The position numbers and the translations under genes are program-made. Below the pieces are notes generated by a model. The model was not told the origin of the DNA. It did not search any database and was given only the letters and a program-made list of their open reading frames with translations. Positions 26,576 through 35,666 of a stretch of DNA of 64,000 nt are shown piece by piece. The number at the start of each line of letters is the position of its first letter. Within the stretch, counting starts at the first letter, position 1. This stretch comes from Roseitranquillus sp963776845 (GTDB lineage Bacteria > Pseudomonadota > Alphaproteobacteria > Rhodobacterales > Rhodobacteraceae), in contig CAVZOJ010000011.1 of the NCBI GenBank assembly GCA_963776845.1, positions 558,001-622,000 of the forward strand. Reading direction: 5' to 3'.

Positions 26576-28060
26576 ATGACAACGATCCACGCCTACCGCG
26601 AGCAATGGTTCGGCAACCTGCGGGGCGACCTGCTGTCCGGCCTCGTCGTGGCTCTCGCCCTGATCCCCGAGGCGATCGCCTTTTCGATCATTGCCGGCGT
26701 CGATCCAAAGGTTGGACTCTACGCGTCCTTCTCGATTGCGGTCGTGACGTCGATCGCCGGCGGGCGGCCTGGCATGATCTCGGCGGCGACAGCGGCAACG
26801 GCGGTTCTGATGGTGACGCTGGTGCGCGATCATGGGCTTGAGTACCTGCTCGCGACCACGGTCCTGGCGGGCCTGCTGCAGATCGGCGCGGGCTTTCTGC
26901 GGCTGGGCCAGTTGATGCGCTTCGTTTCGCGTTCAGTGATGACGGGCTTCGTCAACGCGCTCGCCATCCTGATCTTCATGGCCCAGATCCCCGAGCTCAT
27001 CGGTGTCCCCTGGCTGACCTATCCGATGGTCGCCGCCGGGCTCGCCATCATCTACCTGTTCCCCCTGCTGACCCGTGCGCTGCCGTCCCCGTTGGTGACA
27101 ATTGTCGTCCTGACGCTTGTCGCACTGGCGTTCGGCTGGGATGTCCGGACGGTCGGCGACATGGGAGAGCTGCCCGCGACCTTGCCGATGTTCCTCGTGC
27201 CCGATGTGCCGCTGGAGTTCGAGACGCTGACGATCATCCTGCCATACGCGGCCGCCGTCGCCGTCGTCGGCTTGCTGGAGAGCCTGATGACCCAGAACAT
27301 CGTCGACGAACTCACCGACACGCCGTCTAACCGGAATCAGGAGTGCATCGGACAGGGTCTCGCGAACACGGCGACCGGGTTCATCGGCGGGATGGCGGGG
27401 TGCGCCATGATCGGCCAGTCGATCATCAACGTGAAATCGGGTGGGCGTGGGCGGCTCTCCTGCTTCACTGCGGGCGTCGTGCTCCTGATCATGGTGGTCG
27501 CGCTCGACGACATCGTGCGGGTCATCCCGATGGCGGCACTGGTGGCAATCATGATCATGGTCTCGATCGGGACGTTCTCGTGGTCGTCGATCAAGACACT
27601 TCGCACGCACCCGACATCGTCCTCCGTCGTGATGCTGGCGACGGTGGCGACCGTCGTCTACACCCACAACCTAGCCATCGGAGTACTCGTGGGCGTCCTA
27701 CTCTCGGGCGTCTTCTTTGCTGGCAAGATCGCGCAACTGTTCCGCGTGACGTCTAGGCTGTCGCCGGACGGCCGCCATCGCACCTATTCCGTCGAAGGCC
27801 AGCTCTTCTTCGCCTCGGCAGAGGCCTTCATGAAGGCTTTCGACTTTCGCGAAGCGCCGGAGCGCGTGACCATAGATGTCAGCCGCGCGCACATATGGGA
27901 CATCTCGTCGGTGCAGGCGCTCGACATGGCCGTACTCAAGTTTCGACGTGAAGGGGCCGAGGTCGACATCACGGGCATGAACGAAGCGTCCGAGACCATC
28001 GTCGACCGGCTCGGCGTTCACGACAAGCCGGGTGCGCTCGACAAGTTGATGGCGCACTGA
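26576..28060 (+). CDS. SulP family anion transporter with STAS domain
   Basis: Inner-membrane transporter of 494 residues in the SulP/SLC26 family, which carries sulfate, bicarbonate or organic acids. The N-terminal NLRGDLLSGLVVALALIPEAIAF is the sulfate-transporter signature, and about 10-12 hydrophobic helices run to residue ~385. The segment ESLMTQNIVDELTD and the FIGGMAGCAMIGQS motif are conserved. A C-terminal STAS domain spans residues ~395-490 (TIDVSRAHIWDISSVQALDM). It is divergent from ccoN and 14 bases ahead of a universal stress gene, suggesting coexpression. The substrate is unknown. Confidence 0.9.
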   Translation: MTTIHAYREQWFGNLRGDLLSGLVVALALIPEAIAFSIIAGVDPKVGLYASFSIAVVTSIAGGRPGMISAATAATAVLMVTLVRDHGLEYLLATTVLAGLLQIGAGFLRLGQLMRFVSRSVMTGFVNALAILIFMAQIPELIGVPWLTYPMVAAGLAIIYLFPLLTRALPSPLVTIVVLTLVALAFGWDVRTVGDMGELPATLPMFLVPDVPLEFETLTIILPYAAAVAVVGLLESLMTQNIVDELTDTPSNRNQECIGQGLANTATGFIGGMAGCAMIGQSIINVKSGGRGRLSCFTAGVVLLIMVVALDDIVRVIPMAALVAIMIMVSIGTFSWSSIKTLRTHPTSSSVVMLATVATVVYTHNLAIGVLVGVLLSGVFFAGKIAQLFRVTSRLSPDGRHRTYSVEGQLFFASAEAFMKAFDFREAPERVTIDVSRAHIWDISSVQALDMAVLKFRREGAEVDITGMNEASETIVDRLGVHDKPGALDKLMAH

Positions 28061-28074
28061 CAGGATCGTACGGC

Positions 28075-28929
28075 ATGCCCGGACAGAAGATCATCGCTCT
28101 CGTCGACGCTTCGATCTACGCACGAAGTGTCTGCGACCACGCCGTTTGGGGAGCCAAGCGGATGGCTTCAGGCGTCGAGCTGGTGCACGTCCTTGGTCGC
28201 CGCGAGGCGCCGGAGCGACAGGATTTGTCGGGCACGATTGCGCTCGGCGCCCGGAGCGCGTTGCTCGAAGAACTCGCCACGCTCGACGCGCAGCGCGCCC
28301 GGCTGGCTCAGACGCGTGCGCGCGCCATCCTCGACGACGCCCGCGCCATCCTTGAAGAGGCGGGTGTCGAGGCATCTGCGAGCCTCCGGCGCGGCGACGT
28401 GGTCGACGCCGTGTCCGAGCGCGAGGCGGAAGCGTCCTTAGTTCTTATCGGAAAGAGGGGTGAGGCCGCGGACTTTGCCAAGGGCCACCTCGGATCGAAC
28501 CTCGAGCGCGTCGTCAGGATTGCGAAGAAGCCCGTTCTGGTCGCTTCGCGCGCGTTCAAGCCGATCGATAGGCTGCTCATCGCCTACGACGGCGGAGCGA
28601 GTGCGATGCGGGCGGTCGACCACGTGGCGCGCTCGCAGCTCTACGCCGACCTCGACGTCACGGTCGTGACCGTCGGGGCGTCGTCGCGCAACGCTGAAAA
28701 GGGGCTTGAGGATGCCCAGGCCATGCTCGCAGCTGCCGGACTGAGCGCCGAGACACGCCTCCTCCCCGGTCAGCCCGAGACGGCGCTGGGCGAACTGGTC
28801 GAGGCGGAGGGGTTTGGCATGCTGGTCATGGGAGCATACGGGCACAGCCGTATACGAAGCATGATCATCGGATCAACGACCACCGAGATGGTCCGCTCGT
28901 GCCGCGTACCCGTGGTTCTCGTTCGCTAG
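28075..28929 (+). CDS. Tandem universal stress protein (UspA family)
   Basis: Cytoplasmic protein of 284 residues with two Usp folds. The first (residues ~1-160) opens KIIALVDASIYARSVCDHAVW and contains SLVLIGKRG. The second (~163-284) opens RLLIAYDGGASAMRAVDHVA and has the ATP-type loop MGAYGHSRIRSMIIGSTT near the end. An internal coiled-coil-like stretch (ARSALLEELATLDAQRARLAQ) lies in the first half. It is 14 bases downstream of the SulP gene and converges on fnrL. Association with cbb3 oxidase and FnrL suggests a role in microaerobic stress. Confidence 0.9.
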   Translation: MPGQKIIALVDASIYARSVCDHAVWGAKRMASGVELVHVLGRREAPERQDLSGTIALGARSALLEELATLDAQRARLAQTRARAILDDARAILEEAGVEASASLRRGDVVDAVSEREAEASLVLIGKRGEAADFAKGHLGSNLERVVRIAKKPVLVASRAFKPIDRLLIAYDGGASAMRAVDHVARSQLYADLDVTVVTVGASSRNAEKGLEDAQAMLAAAGLSAETRLLPGQPETALGELVEAEGFGMLVMGAYGHSRIRSMIIGSTTTEMVRSCRVPVVLVR

Positions 28930-28936
28930 GGAACGG

Positions 28937-29665
28937 TCACCGATCGCCGCTCTCGTGCTGCAGCCGGGCCATGTCGGGGACAGCTACGATTCGCGCCTCT
29001 CGAAGCTCGATGATTCCCTCGCGCTTCAAGGCCGACATCTGCCGGCTGACCGTCTCCAGCGTCACGCCGAGGTAGTCAGCCATCTGTTCGCGGGTCATCG
29101 GCAGCTCGATCGTACGCCCTTCCACCGCTTCGACGCGGGAGGCGCCAGCAGCGCGGCGCAGGAAGATGTCGATGAGGCTGGCGACCTTCTCGCGCGCTGT
29201 CTTGCGCCCCAGAAGAAGCATCCACTCCCGCGCCGCGTCGAGCTCGTCGAGCGACATCTCCAGCAGTCGCTGTCCAATGCGAGGGGTTCGTTCGACGATC
29301 CGCGCGAATTCCGTACGTCGGAAGCAGCATAGCGTGAGCGCGGAATGAGCCGTCACGTCGAACGGCGCAAGTGCCCGGTCCGGCCGACCGATGAAGTCCG
29401 ACGGCAAGAGAAGGCCCAGCGTCTGGCGCCGACCATCCTCGAGTGTTTTCGAGATCGTCGCGTGCCCCTCCACGAGGATCGCGACGAACGGCATCTCGTC
29501 GCCGGCCCAGACGACAGTCTCACCTGGCGCGTACTTGCGGAACGTCTTGATGCGCTCCAGCACGGCCAACTCTCCGGTCTCGCACACCGAGCAGACGGCC
29601 TGATGCCGGATGGGGCAGTCGATGCACTTCTCTGCCGGGCCGAAGGTCGGAACCACGTCGTGCAT
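28937..29665 (-). CDS. fnrL: Fnr-type oxygen-responsive transcriptional regulator FnrL
   Basis: CRP/FNR-family activator of 242 residues controlling anaerobic and microaerobic genes. The start is ATG 29665, preceded by GAGGA. The N-terminal KCIDCPIRHQAVCSVC places cysteines at residues 14, 17, 25 and 28, with a further CC pair at ~109 (TLCCFRR), enough for an oxygen-labile 4Fe-4S cluster. The dimer helix (LLEMSLDELDAAREWML) and the helix-turn-helix TREQMADYLGVTLETVSRQ match FnrL proteins. The recognition helix ETVSRQ predicts TTGAT-N4-ATCAA, exactly the box found in front of ccoN. Confidence 0.95.
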   Translation of the reverse strand: MHDVVPTFGPAEKCIDCPIRHQAVCSVCETGELAVLERIKTFRKYAPGETVVWAGDEMPFVAILVEGHATISKTLEDGRRQTLGLLLPSDFIGRPDRALAPFDVTAHSALTLCCFRRTEFARIVERTPRIGQRLLEMSLDELDAAREWMLLLGRKTAREKVASLIDIFLRRAAGASRVEAVEGRTIELPMTREQMADYLGVTLETVSRQMSALKREGIIELREARIVAVPDMARLQHESGDR

Positions 29666-29906
29666 GTGTCCTCGCGCAACGATGATCGGATGTGTTCCGT
29701 TCAAGATGGGTATCGGCTGACACATCACAATACAATGGCAGCGCTTTACTAAGCGCCTGGTCGTGACGAGAACACCGCTCGGGCTTGATCTCTCGCACCG
29801 GTCGATCAACGCTCTTGTTCCTGGGACAGGCGCGAAGGGAGCTTTCGGAGGTGGGTCTTGATGCTCTGGTGAGGGGGCAGGCCGAATGACCAATCCCCTC
29901 TGATCG

Positions 29907-29919
29907 CGTTGAAAAACTC
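29907..29919. repeat. Left terminal inverted repeat of the IS1182-like element
   Basis: CGTTGAAAAACTC, an exact inverse match to 31415-31427. It marks the transposase 3' side of the element. Confidence 0.85.
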
Positions 29920-29970
29920 CGCGCTGTGAGGCAGAAAATCGCCGCCGCAAATGGGCGCGAGCGCCTTTGT

Positions 29971-31296
29971 TTACGGCGCCACCGGCAATGCTGCACGTGC
30001 AGGAAAGAGCTTGGCGAGCTTGCGGAGGTTCTGGGCGGTGGCGGCGAGCAGGAATTCGTCGTGGGCGCCGCATGGGCCACGCAATCGCAGGCGTCCCATG
30101 CCGAGTATCCGCTTCAGGTGCGCGAACAGCATCTCGACCTTCTTCCGGAGCCTCATCGCGATCTGGTAGTCCCGCGTTTTCGCGATGTCGCGGGCAACTT
30201 GGCGGGCATCCTCGTGCTCCTCCCGGGTGATGGCGCGAAAGTCGGCGTTGGGGCAGCATTTCGGTTTTGACGGGCAGCTCTGGCAGGTCAGTTTCAGCGC
30301 ACGGTACTTGGCGACGCCCTTGCCCGTGGGTCCCCGGTTCGGGTCGGAGTAGTTGCGCCTAAACTGCCTCAGCTCGTGTCCCTCGGGGCAGATGTACCGG
30401 TTGTTCTCGGCGTCCCACTCGAAGTCCGTCCGTGCCCAGGTGCCGTCCGCGCGGCTGGCCTTGTCGAGGACAGGGATATGGGGGGCGATCTTGCGGTCGA
30501 CCAGCCAGCCCAGCATCGGCCCCGTCCCATAGGCCGTGTCCGCGATCAGCCAGTCGGGATCCAGCCCGAAGGTTTCCTTCGTCCGATCCAGCATCGTCCG
30601 CGCGGCCCCGACCTCCGCCGAAACGATCGACCGCGTCTCCTCGACATCGACGATGATGCTGTGATCGGTGTCGATCAGGTAATTGTCGGAATAGGCAAAG
30701 AAAGCCGGACCCTTGCGCGCCGCCGTCCACTGGCTGGCCGGGTCGGAGTGGGAGGTGAACTTTGGCTCGACCTCGGTGGCCGCCCCGAAAGCCTCATGAT
30801 CCAGCACCTCCAGATATTCCCGGACGGCCCGCGGCGCATCGACCGGATCGATGGCCTGCGCGTCCCACTCTCCCTGCGGCGCCGAGTTCTTCCTGTTGGC
30901 ATCGGCTTCGATCAGGCTGGCATCGACCGCCAGGCGCTGACCGCTCACCAGCCCCTCCTCGATGCACCTTGCGACGACGGTTTCGAACAGGTGACGCAGC
31001 AGCCCGCTCTCCCGGAACCGGCCGTGGCGGTTCTTCGAAAAGCTCGAGTGGTCTGGCACCGGGTCGGTCAGGTCGAGCCGACAGAACCACCTATACGCCA
31101 GGTTCAGATGCACCTCCTCGCAGAGCCGCCGCTCGGACCGGATGCCGAAGCAGTATCCGACGATCAACATGCGGATCAGCAGCTCGGGATCGATCGAGGG
31201 GCGCCCGGTCTGGCTGTAGTACGGGGCGAGATGCGGGCGGATCCTGCTCAGGTCGACAAAGCGATCGATCGACCGTAGCAGATGATCCCGAGGCAC
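29971..31296 (-). CDS. IS1182 family transposase (N-terminal codons out of frame)
   Basis: DDE transposase of 441 residues in the open frame. The N-terminal DUF772-type domain (RPSIDPELLIRMLIVGYCFGI) and DDE core are clear: DASLIEADANR carries the first Asp, DTAYGTGPMLGWLV the second. The C-terminal KVEMLFAHLKRILGMGRLR holds the Glu region with four cysteines in CQSCPSKPKCC before it. The true start is probably ATG 31358 or 31355, giving MGPRQEAQGA. That frame joins the main frame only if one base is restored in GGCGCC near 31330, so as given the protein lacks its first ~20 residues. Confidence 0.88.
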   Translation of the reverse strand: MPRDHLLRSIDRFVDLSRIRPHLAPYYSQTGRPSIDPELLIRMLIVGYCFGIRSERRLCEEVHLNLAYRWFCRLDLTDPVPDHSSFSKNRHGRFRESGLLRHLFETVVARCIEEGLVSGQRLAVDASLIEADANRKNSAPQGEWDAQAIDPVDAPRAVREYLEVLDHEAFGAATEVEPKFTSHSDPASQWTAARKGPAFFAYSDNYLIDTDHSIIVDVEETRSIVSAEVGAARTMLDRTKETFGLDPDWLIADTAYGTGPMLGWLVDRKIAPHIPVLDKASRADGTWARTDFEWDAENNRYICPEGHELRQFRRNYSDPNRGPTGKGVAKYRALKLTCQSCPSKPKCCPNADFRAITREEHEDARQVARDIAKTRDYQIAMRLRKKVEMLFAHLKRILGMGRLRLRGPCGAHDEFLLAATAQNLRKLAKLFPARAALPVAP

Positions 31297-31414
31297 GTGG
31301 TCTTCCAGAGAGAAGTCGTAGAACAGGCGCCCTGCGCTTCCTGTCTCGGTCCCATCATCGTCGCTGCCTCCCCGATAGGCGAATCGAATCAGAGATCAGC
31401 GCGCCAAACAACAC

Positions 31415-31427
31415 GAGTTTTTCAACG
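31415..31427. repeat. Right terminal inverted repeat of the IS1182-like element
   Basis: GAGTTTTTCAACG, an exact inverse match to 29907-29919. It is followed at once by the matB remnant. Confidence 0.85.
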
Positions 31428-32441
31428 AAATACTCTGGGATCAGCTCTTCGCGCGGCACGCCGGCTCTACCGAGACGTTCCTGCTTCTGCCGGACGGCGG
31501 GCGAGTGAGCTACGCCGACTTTCTGGGTCTCGCCGCACGCTACGCCCACCTGCTGACCGAGCATGGAATGAAGCCGCGCGATCGCCTTGCGGTCCAGGTC
31601 CGCAAGTTCCCCGAAGCGCTGGCGCTATACGCCGCTTGCGCCAGACCGGAATTGTCTTCCTGCCGCTCAATCCGGCTTACACCCCATCGGAGATGGAGTA
31701 CTTCGTCCGAGACTCCGGCGCCGCGATGCTGATTGGCGACCCCGCGTGGATCTCTGCCGAGGCATCCGGCTCTTCATCTCGGGATCCGCACCCACGCTTG
31801 CAGACACCCACGCCCAGGTCGAAGAGCGGACAGGCAATCTCATCCTCGACCGCTATGGGATGACCGAAGCGGGCATGATCTGCTCCAATCCATACGAGGG
31901 AGAGCGACGCGTCGGGACAGTAGGCCCGCAATTGCCAGGCGTATCCGTCAAGGTCCTCGCCGAGGATCGAGAGCTTCCGCCTGATGAAACGGGGATCCTT
32001 TACGCACGCGGCCCGAACTTGTTTCAGGGGTACTGGGGCAAGCCTCGGAAAACGCGTGAAGACTTGTCTGCAGACGGCTGGCTGAAAACAGGCGACCTCG
32101 CGCGGCTGGATGCCGATGGCTAGGTCACCATCGTCGGGCGCGAGAAGGATCTCATCATCTCCGGTGGCTTCAACGTATACCCGAAGGAGATCGAGCAGAT
32201 CCTCGATACGCTCGCCGGCGTGGCCGAGTCAGCCGTGATCGGCGCGCCGCATCCGGATCTTGGGGAGACGGTCATCGCGCTGATCGTTGCTGATGAAGAA
32301 GGCCTCGACACCGCGGCGATCGAGGCCGCGATCGAAGGCCGGCCGCGCCTCATCGAGGTCGTCGCGGATCTGCCGAGGAATGCGATGGGCAAGATCCAGA
32401 AAGGCGAATTGCGCAGCCGCTACACGAACCGGTTCTTGTGA
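31428..32441 (+). pseudogene. matB: Malonyl-CoA synthetase (MatB-like) remnant
   Basis: ANL-superfamily acyl-CoA ligase remnant, best matching malonyl-CoA synthetase. The 5' end reads LFARHAGSTETFLLLPDG and SYADFLGLAARYAHLLTEHG without a start codon. A frameshift near 31640 moves to GIVFLPLNPAYTPSEMEYF. Around 31745-31770 roughly 190 residues, including the ATP-binding TSGTTGxxKG loop, are deleted and the sequence resumes at LFISGSAPTLADTH. A TAG at 32121-32123 replaces the Tyr of GYVTIVGR, and the C-terminal KRP hinge before LPRNAMGKIQKGELR is shortened. With this many lesions it is a true pseudogene, probably inactivated with the arrival of the IS. Confidence 0.88.
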
Positions 32442-32516
32442 GGGCGCCGGCTGTGCGCTACCGAGTTCTCGGGCCATGGCTGGCCCGAGGCGCATCCAGA
32501 AATCGCGTTGCGCGGC

Positions 32517-32732
32517 CTAGCGGTAGGTCGGCTGATTTGCGCCGATCGTGGCGCCTACCGCCGCCCCACCAAGCGTGGCCGCCGTTCGTCCGCTCCCACT
32601 TCCGAACTGGTTTCCGACCGCCGCCCCGATGAGGCCCCCCGTCGCGGCGTTCACGCCCTGGCTATCGGTGCACCCCGCCGCTCCAACCGACGCGGCGAAA
32701 GCAACGGCAACTAGTATTCTTGCAGCACTCAT
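32517..32732 (-). CDS. Small lipoprotein with glycine-zipper motif
   Basis: Protein of 71 residues with a lipoprotein signal: hydrophobic ILVAVAFAASVGAAGC, lipidated Cys near residue 21. The rest is a glycine zipper (GGLIGAAVGNQFGSGSGR, then LGGAAVGATIGA), as in the 17-kDa surface-antigen/YMGG family. Such domains form transmembrane or membrane-associated hairpins in the outer membrane. It stands alone downstream of the matB remnant on the opposite strand. Function unknown. Confidence 0.82.
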   Translation of the reverse strand: MSAARILVAVAFAASVGAAGCTDSQGVNAATGGLIGAAVGNQFGSGSGRTAATLGGAAVGATIGANQPTYR

Positions 32733-32858
32733 GAAAAGTCCTCCGATCTTCGATGTCAGGGCAGTGAGAACATACGCCCATCATTCACTATAGACCTGCG
32801 TACACTCCAGCGACAGAAAAACGCCATAACTCCGGCGTCTGCTTGCCGACGCGACATT

Positions 32859-33404
32859 TCAGGCCGGTGAAACCCCGACCGCCACGGCCTCCTCGACCAG
32901 GACGAGGATCCGGTCGCCCGGTTCACGGGTAGACGCGAAGCGACGGAACTCTTCCGCAACGCGGACAGACGTGACGGCGCCCTCGGGGGTGCGAATGGTC
33001 GCGATGCCGGTTCCGCCATCATAGCTGATCAACTCGACGACGAAGCTCGTCACGGAGGCGACACCGGCCGCTGGCCGGGCACCCTCGGGCGCTCGACCCG
33101 CGAAGGTGTCCGTGATGGCCTCTCCGCTGTCCGCCGGATCCGCCATCGCCAGAGCCACGCCCTCATAATACTCGAGCGCGACTTCGTCGCCGACTTGGAC
33201 CTCAGCGAGATTTCGAACCTCATCGCTGACGCGGTAGACGACGGTCCGATCCTCGCCCTCGATGACGAGACGGCGCGCCTCGACGTCGATCCCGCGAACG
33301 ACGCCTGTAAGTTCGACGGTTTCCTCGCGCGAAGCCGTTTCAGGGATCGCGCACGCGGCGAGCGCGATAGCCATCACTCCAGTCATGAGTGCCGAACGAA
33401 ACAT
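32859..33404 (-). CDS. Hypothetical lipoprotein
   Basis: Protein of 181 residues with a lipobox-like signal: MFRSALMTGVMAIALAAC, Cys at residue 18. The mature part has two beta-rich segments, one at ~30-75 (LTGVVRGIDVEARRLVIEG, VGDEVALEYYEG) and one at ~110-178 (VVELISYDGGTGIATIRTPEG, PGDRILVLVEEAVAV), which resemble each other and may be a repeated small barrel. I do not recognise a named family. It is divergent from a glycosyltransferase gene; the gap holds a perfect GGCACT-GCA-AGTGCC repeat at 33428-33442. Confidence 0.75.
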   Translation of the reverse strand: MFRSALMTGVMAIALAACAIPETASREETVELTGVVRGIDVEARRLVIEGEDRTVVYRVSDEVRNLAEVQVGDEVALEYYEGVALAMADPADSGEAITDTFAGRAPEGARPAAGVASVTSFVVELISYDGGTGIATIRTPEGAVTSVRVAEEFRRFASTREPGDRILVLVEEAVAVGVSPA

Positions 33405-33549
33405 CAGTGGTGCTCCTCATCCTTTTCGGCACTGCAAGTGCCTGGAGCAGGGGCTGTCAAGCACGAGCGGTCGGCGATGGCGGATCGCCGCCCGACGCGC
33501 GCGTCCGGGACAACTTTACTTTCGCGGTGCACCGCGTCATCCGCGAGCG

Positions 33550-34581
33550 GTGGAACCGAGCTCCAACCAGATCGACGTCATCTGTCCCAACCTCAAGCGC
33601 CGGCTTTCGGGAGTCACAGCGACGGTGGTTCGACTCGTGCCGGTTCAGAATACCCGGTTCGGTGTTTGGGCAACCGGCCCTGGTCTTCCGCCCGAGGTCC
33701 CCTCGATCCCACTCCTTCGAGCCGTGACGCTGTCCGGCGGTCCTCGCGTCTGGCACGCGCGGCGGAATGTCGAGATGACGCTAGGGCTCATCCTGCGACA
33801 TCTCTTTCGTCGGAACCTCCGCCTTCTCTTCACGTCGGCCGCTCAGAGGCGACACACGCGCTTCACCCGCTGGTTGATCTCCCGGATGGACGCCGTTGTT
33901 GCGGTCTCGCCGCTGGCCGCGAGCTATCTCGAGCGGTCGGCGGAAGTCATCCTCCACGGCGTCGACACGGAGGAATTCCGCCCCGCGCAGGACCGCAGCA
34001 GCCTGAAGCGCGACCTTGGCCTCGCGCCGGGGACGTGGGTCGGGAGCTTCGGGCGGCTGCGCGCACAGAAAGGCACCGACCTCCTCGTCCGCGCAATGCT
34101 CCGGCTGATGCCCCAGCGGCCGACGCTAAAGTGTCTCATCGTCGGCCGCGCCGACGAACAGGCGTTTCTCGAGGAGATCCGGGGCCAGATCTCGCACGCG
34201 GGATTGGCAGACCGCTTCGTGTTCGTCGAGACCTTCGGATGGCCAGAGCTCGCGCGGCACCACGCCGCGATGGACCTCTACGTGGCACCGCCGAGATGGG
34301 AAGGCTTCGGATTGACCCCGCTTGAGGCGATGTCATGCGGCGTCCCGGTTGTTGCGACGACCGTCGGGGCTTTCCCCGACATCGTGCCACCCAGTGGCGG
34401 CCGCCTCGTTCCCCCGGACGATCTGGACGCCCTTTCGGTGGCCATCGCCGTCGTGCTGGACGATGACGCGCTTCGGGCTCGGATGGGTGACGCCGGCCGG
34501 GCTCATGTTGAGGCCTCGTTCGGTATCGAACGCGAGGCCGAAGCGCTGATAGCTGTCTACCGGCGCCTCCTCGCGACCTGA
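33550..34581 (+). CDS. Glycosyltransferase family 4 protein
   Basis: GT-B glycosyltransferase of 343 residues. I place the start at GTG 33550 because the conserved NQIDVICPNLKRRLSGVTAT opening follows; sequence further upstream in this frame is non-coding in character. The acceptor domain contains the SRMDAVVAVSPLAASYL helix. The nucleotide-sugar domain has GSFGRLRAQKGTDLLVRA and the retaining-GT signature PPRWEGFGLTPLEAMSCGVPVVAT with its E-x7-E at residues ~255-263. The R-L-S-G-V-T opening is typical of an alphaproteobacterial group tied to envelope glycan or LPS core assembly. It lies 62 bases ahead of asd. Confidence 0.88.
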   Translation: MEPSSNQIDVICPNLKRRLSGVTATVVRLVPVQNTRFGVWATGPGLPPEVPSIPLLRAVTLSGGPRVWHARRNVEMTLGLILRHLFRRNLRLLFTSAAQRRHTRFTRWLISRMDAVVAVSPLAASYLERSAEVILHGVDTEEFRPAQDRSSLKRDLGLAPGTWVGSFGRLRAQKGTDLLVRAMLRLMPQRPTLKCLIVGRADEQAFLEEIRGQISHAGLADRFVFVETFGWPELARHHAAMDLYVAPPRWEGFGLTPLEAMSCGVPVVATTVGAFPDIVPPSGGRLVPPDDLDALSVAIAVVLDDDALRARMGDAGRAHVEASFGIEREAEALIAVYRRLLAT

Positions 34582-34643
34582 CGGGGCTTGCGATACAGGC
34601 CCGCCATCCGCTACAGCGCGCCGTCAATCCGAAGGAGATCGAC

Positions 34644-35666
34644 ATGGGCTACCGCATAGCGGTCGTCGGTGCCACGGGCAACGTGGGCCGCGAAATGCTG
34701 AACATCCTTGCCGAGCGGGAGTTTCCGGCTGACGAGGTCGCAGCGCTCGCCTCGCGCCGTTCACTCGGCACGGAGGTCAGCTATGGAGACCGGACCCTCA
34801 AGACGAGGGATCTCGACCAGTTCGACTTCGCTGGATGGGACATGGCGCTCTTCGCCATCGGCTCGGATGCAACCAAGGACTACGCACCGAAGGCTGCGAA
34901 AGCGGGGTGCATCGTTATCGACAACTCCTCGCTCTATAGGTACGAGCCGGATGTTCCGCTGATTGTGCCGGAGGTGAACGCCGACGCGATCGAAGGCGTG
35001 CGCAAGCGCAACATCATCGCCAACCCGAACTGCTCGACCGCTCAGATGGTCGTCGCGCTCAAGCCCCTGCACGACCGGGCCCGCATCAAGCGCGTCGTCG
35101 TCTCGACCTACCAGTCCGTCTCCGGATCGGGGAAGGACGCTATGGACGAGCTCTGGAACCAGACGAAGGGCGTCTACGTGCCGGGGCAGGAGGTCGCGCC
35201 GAGCGTCTATCCCAAGCAGATCGCCTTCAACGTCATTCCCCAAATCGACTCGTTCATGGACGATGGCTCCACCCGTGAAGAGTGGAAGATGGTCGTCGAG
35301 ACGAAGAAGATCATCGACAAGTCGATAAAGGTGACGGCAACCTGCGTCCGCGTGCCGGTCTTCGTGGGCCACGGCGAGTCAGTCAACGTCGAGTTCGAGG
35401 ACTTTCTAGACGAGGACGAGGCGCGCGACATCCTGCGCGAGGCGCCCGGCATCATGGTCGTCGACAAGCGCGAGCCCGGCGGATATGTCACGCCGGTAGA
35501 ATGCGTCGGGGACTTCGCCACGTTCATCAGCCGGATCCGGCAGGACTCGACCGTCGAGAACGGCCTCAGTTTCTGGTGCGTTTCGGACAACCTCCGCAAG
35601 GGCGCGGCGCTCAATGCCGTGCAAATCGCGGAACTGCTCGGAAATCGCGTACTGCAGAAGGCGTGA
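34644..35666 (+). CDS. asd: Aspartate-semialdehyde dehydrogenase
   Basis: Reduces aspartyl phosphate to the semialdehyde at the branch to lysine, threonine, methionine and diaminopimelate; 340 residues. NADP motif GATGNVGREML at residues 9-19, catalytic cysteine in NPNCSTAQM near residue 132, STYQSVSGSGKDAMDEL after it, and CVRVPVFVGHGESVN with the catalytic His in the C-terminal half. AAGGAG lies six bases before ATG 34644. Its stop overlaps the GTG start of the following membrane protein gene (GTGA). Confidence 0.97.
   Translation: MGYRIAVVGATGNVGREMLNILAEREFPADEVAALASRRSLGTEVSYGDRTLKTRDLDQFDFAGWDMALFAIGSDATKDYAPKAAKAGCIVIDNSSLYRYEPDVPLIVPEVNADAIEGVRKRNIIANPNCSTAQMVVALKPLHDRARIKRVVVSTYQSVSGSGKDAMDELWNQTKGVYVPGQEVAPSVYPKQIAFNVIPQIDSFMDDGSTREEWKMVVETKKIIDKSIKVTATCVRVPVFVGHGESVNVEFEDFLDEDEARDILREAPGIMVVDKREPGGYVTPVECVGDFATFISRIRQDSTVENGLSFWCVSDNLRKGAALNAVQIAELLGNRVLQKA

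Larger units (their letters stand above)
29907..31427. mobile_element. IS1182-like insertion sequence
   Basis: About 1.52 kb bounded by perfect 13-base terminal inverted repeats, CGTTGAAAAACTC at 29907-29919 and GAGTTTTTCAACG at 31415-31427. It contains one transposase gene of the IS1182 type on the minus strand. I see no clear target-site duplication: the flanks are TGATCG on the left and AAATAC on the right. The right end abuts the truncated 5' end of a malonyl-CoA synthetase remnant, so the insertion or a later deletion removed the start of that gene. Confidence 0.85.

Noticed and set aside
29666..29906. Possible extra IS or gene remnant between fnrL and the IS1182-like element
   Set aside because: Short open stretches in all frames, none with a recognisable motif; treated as the fnrL upstream region.
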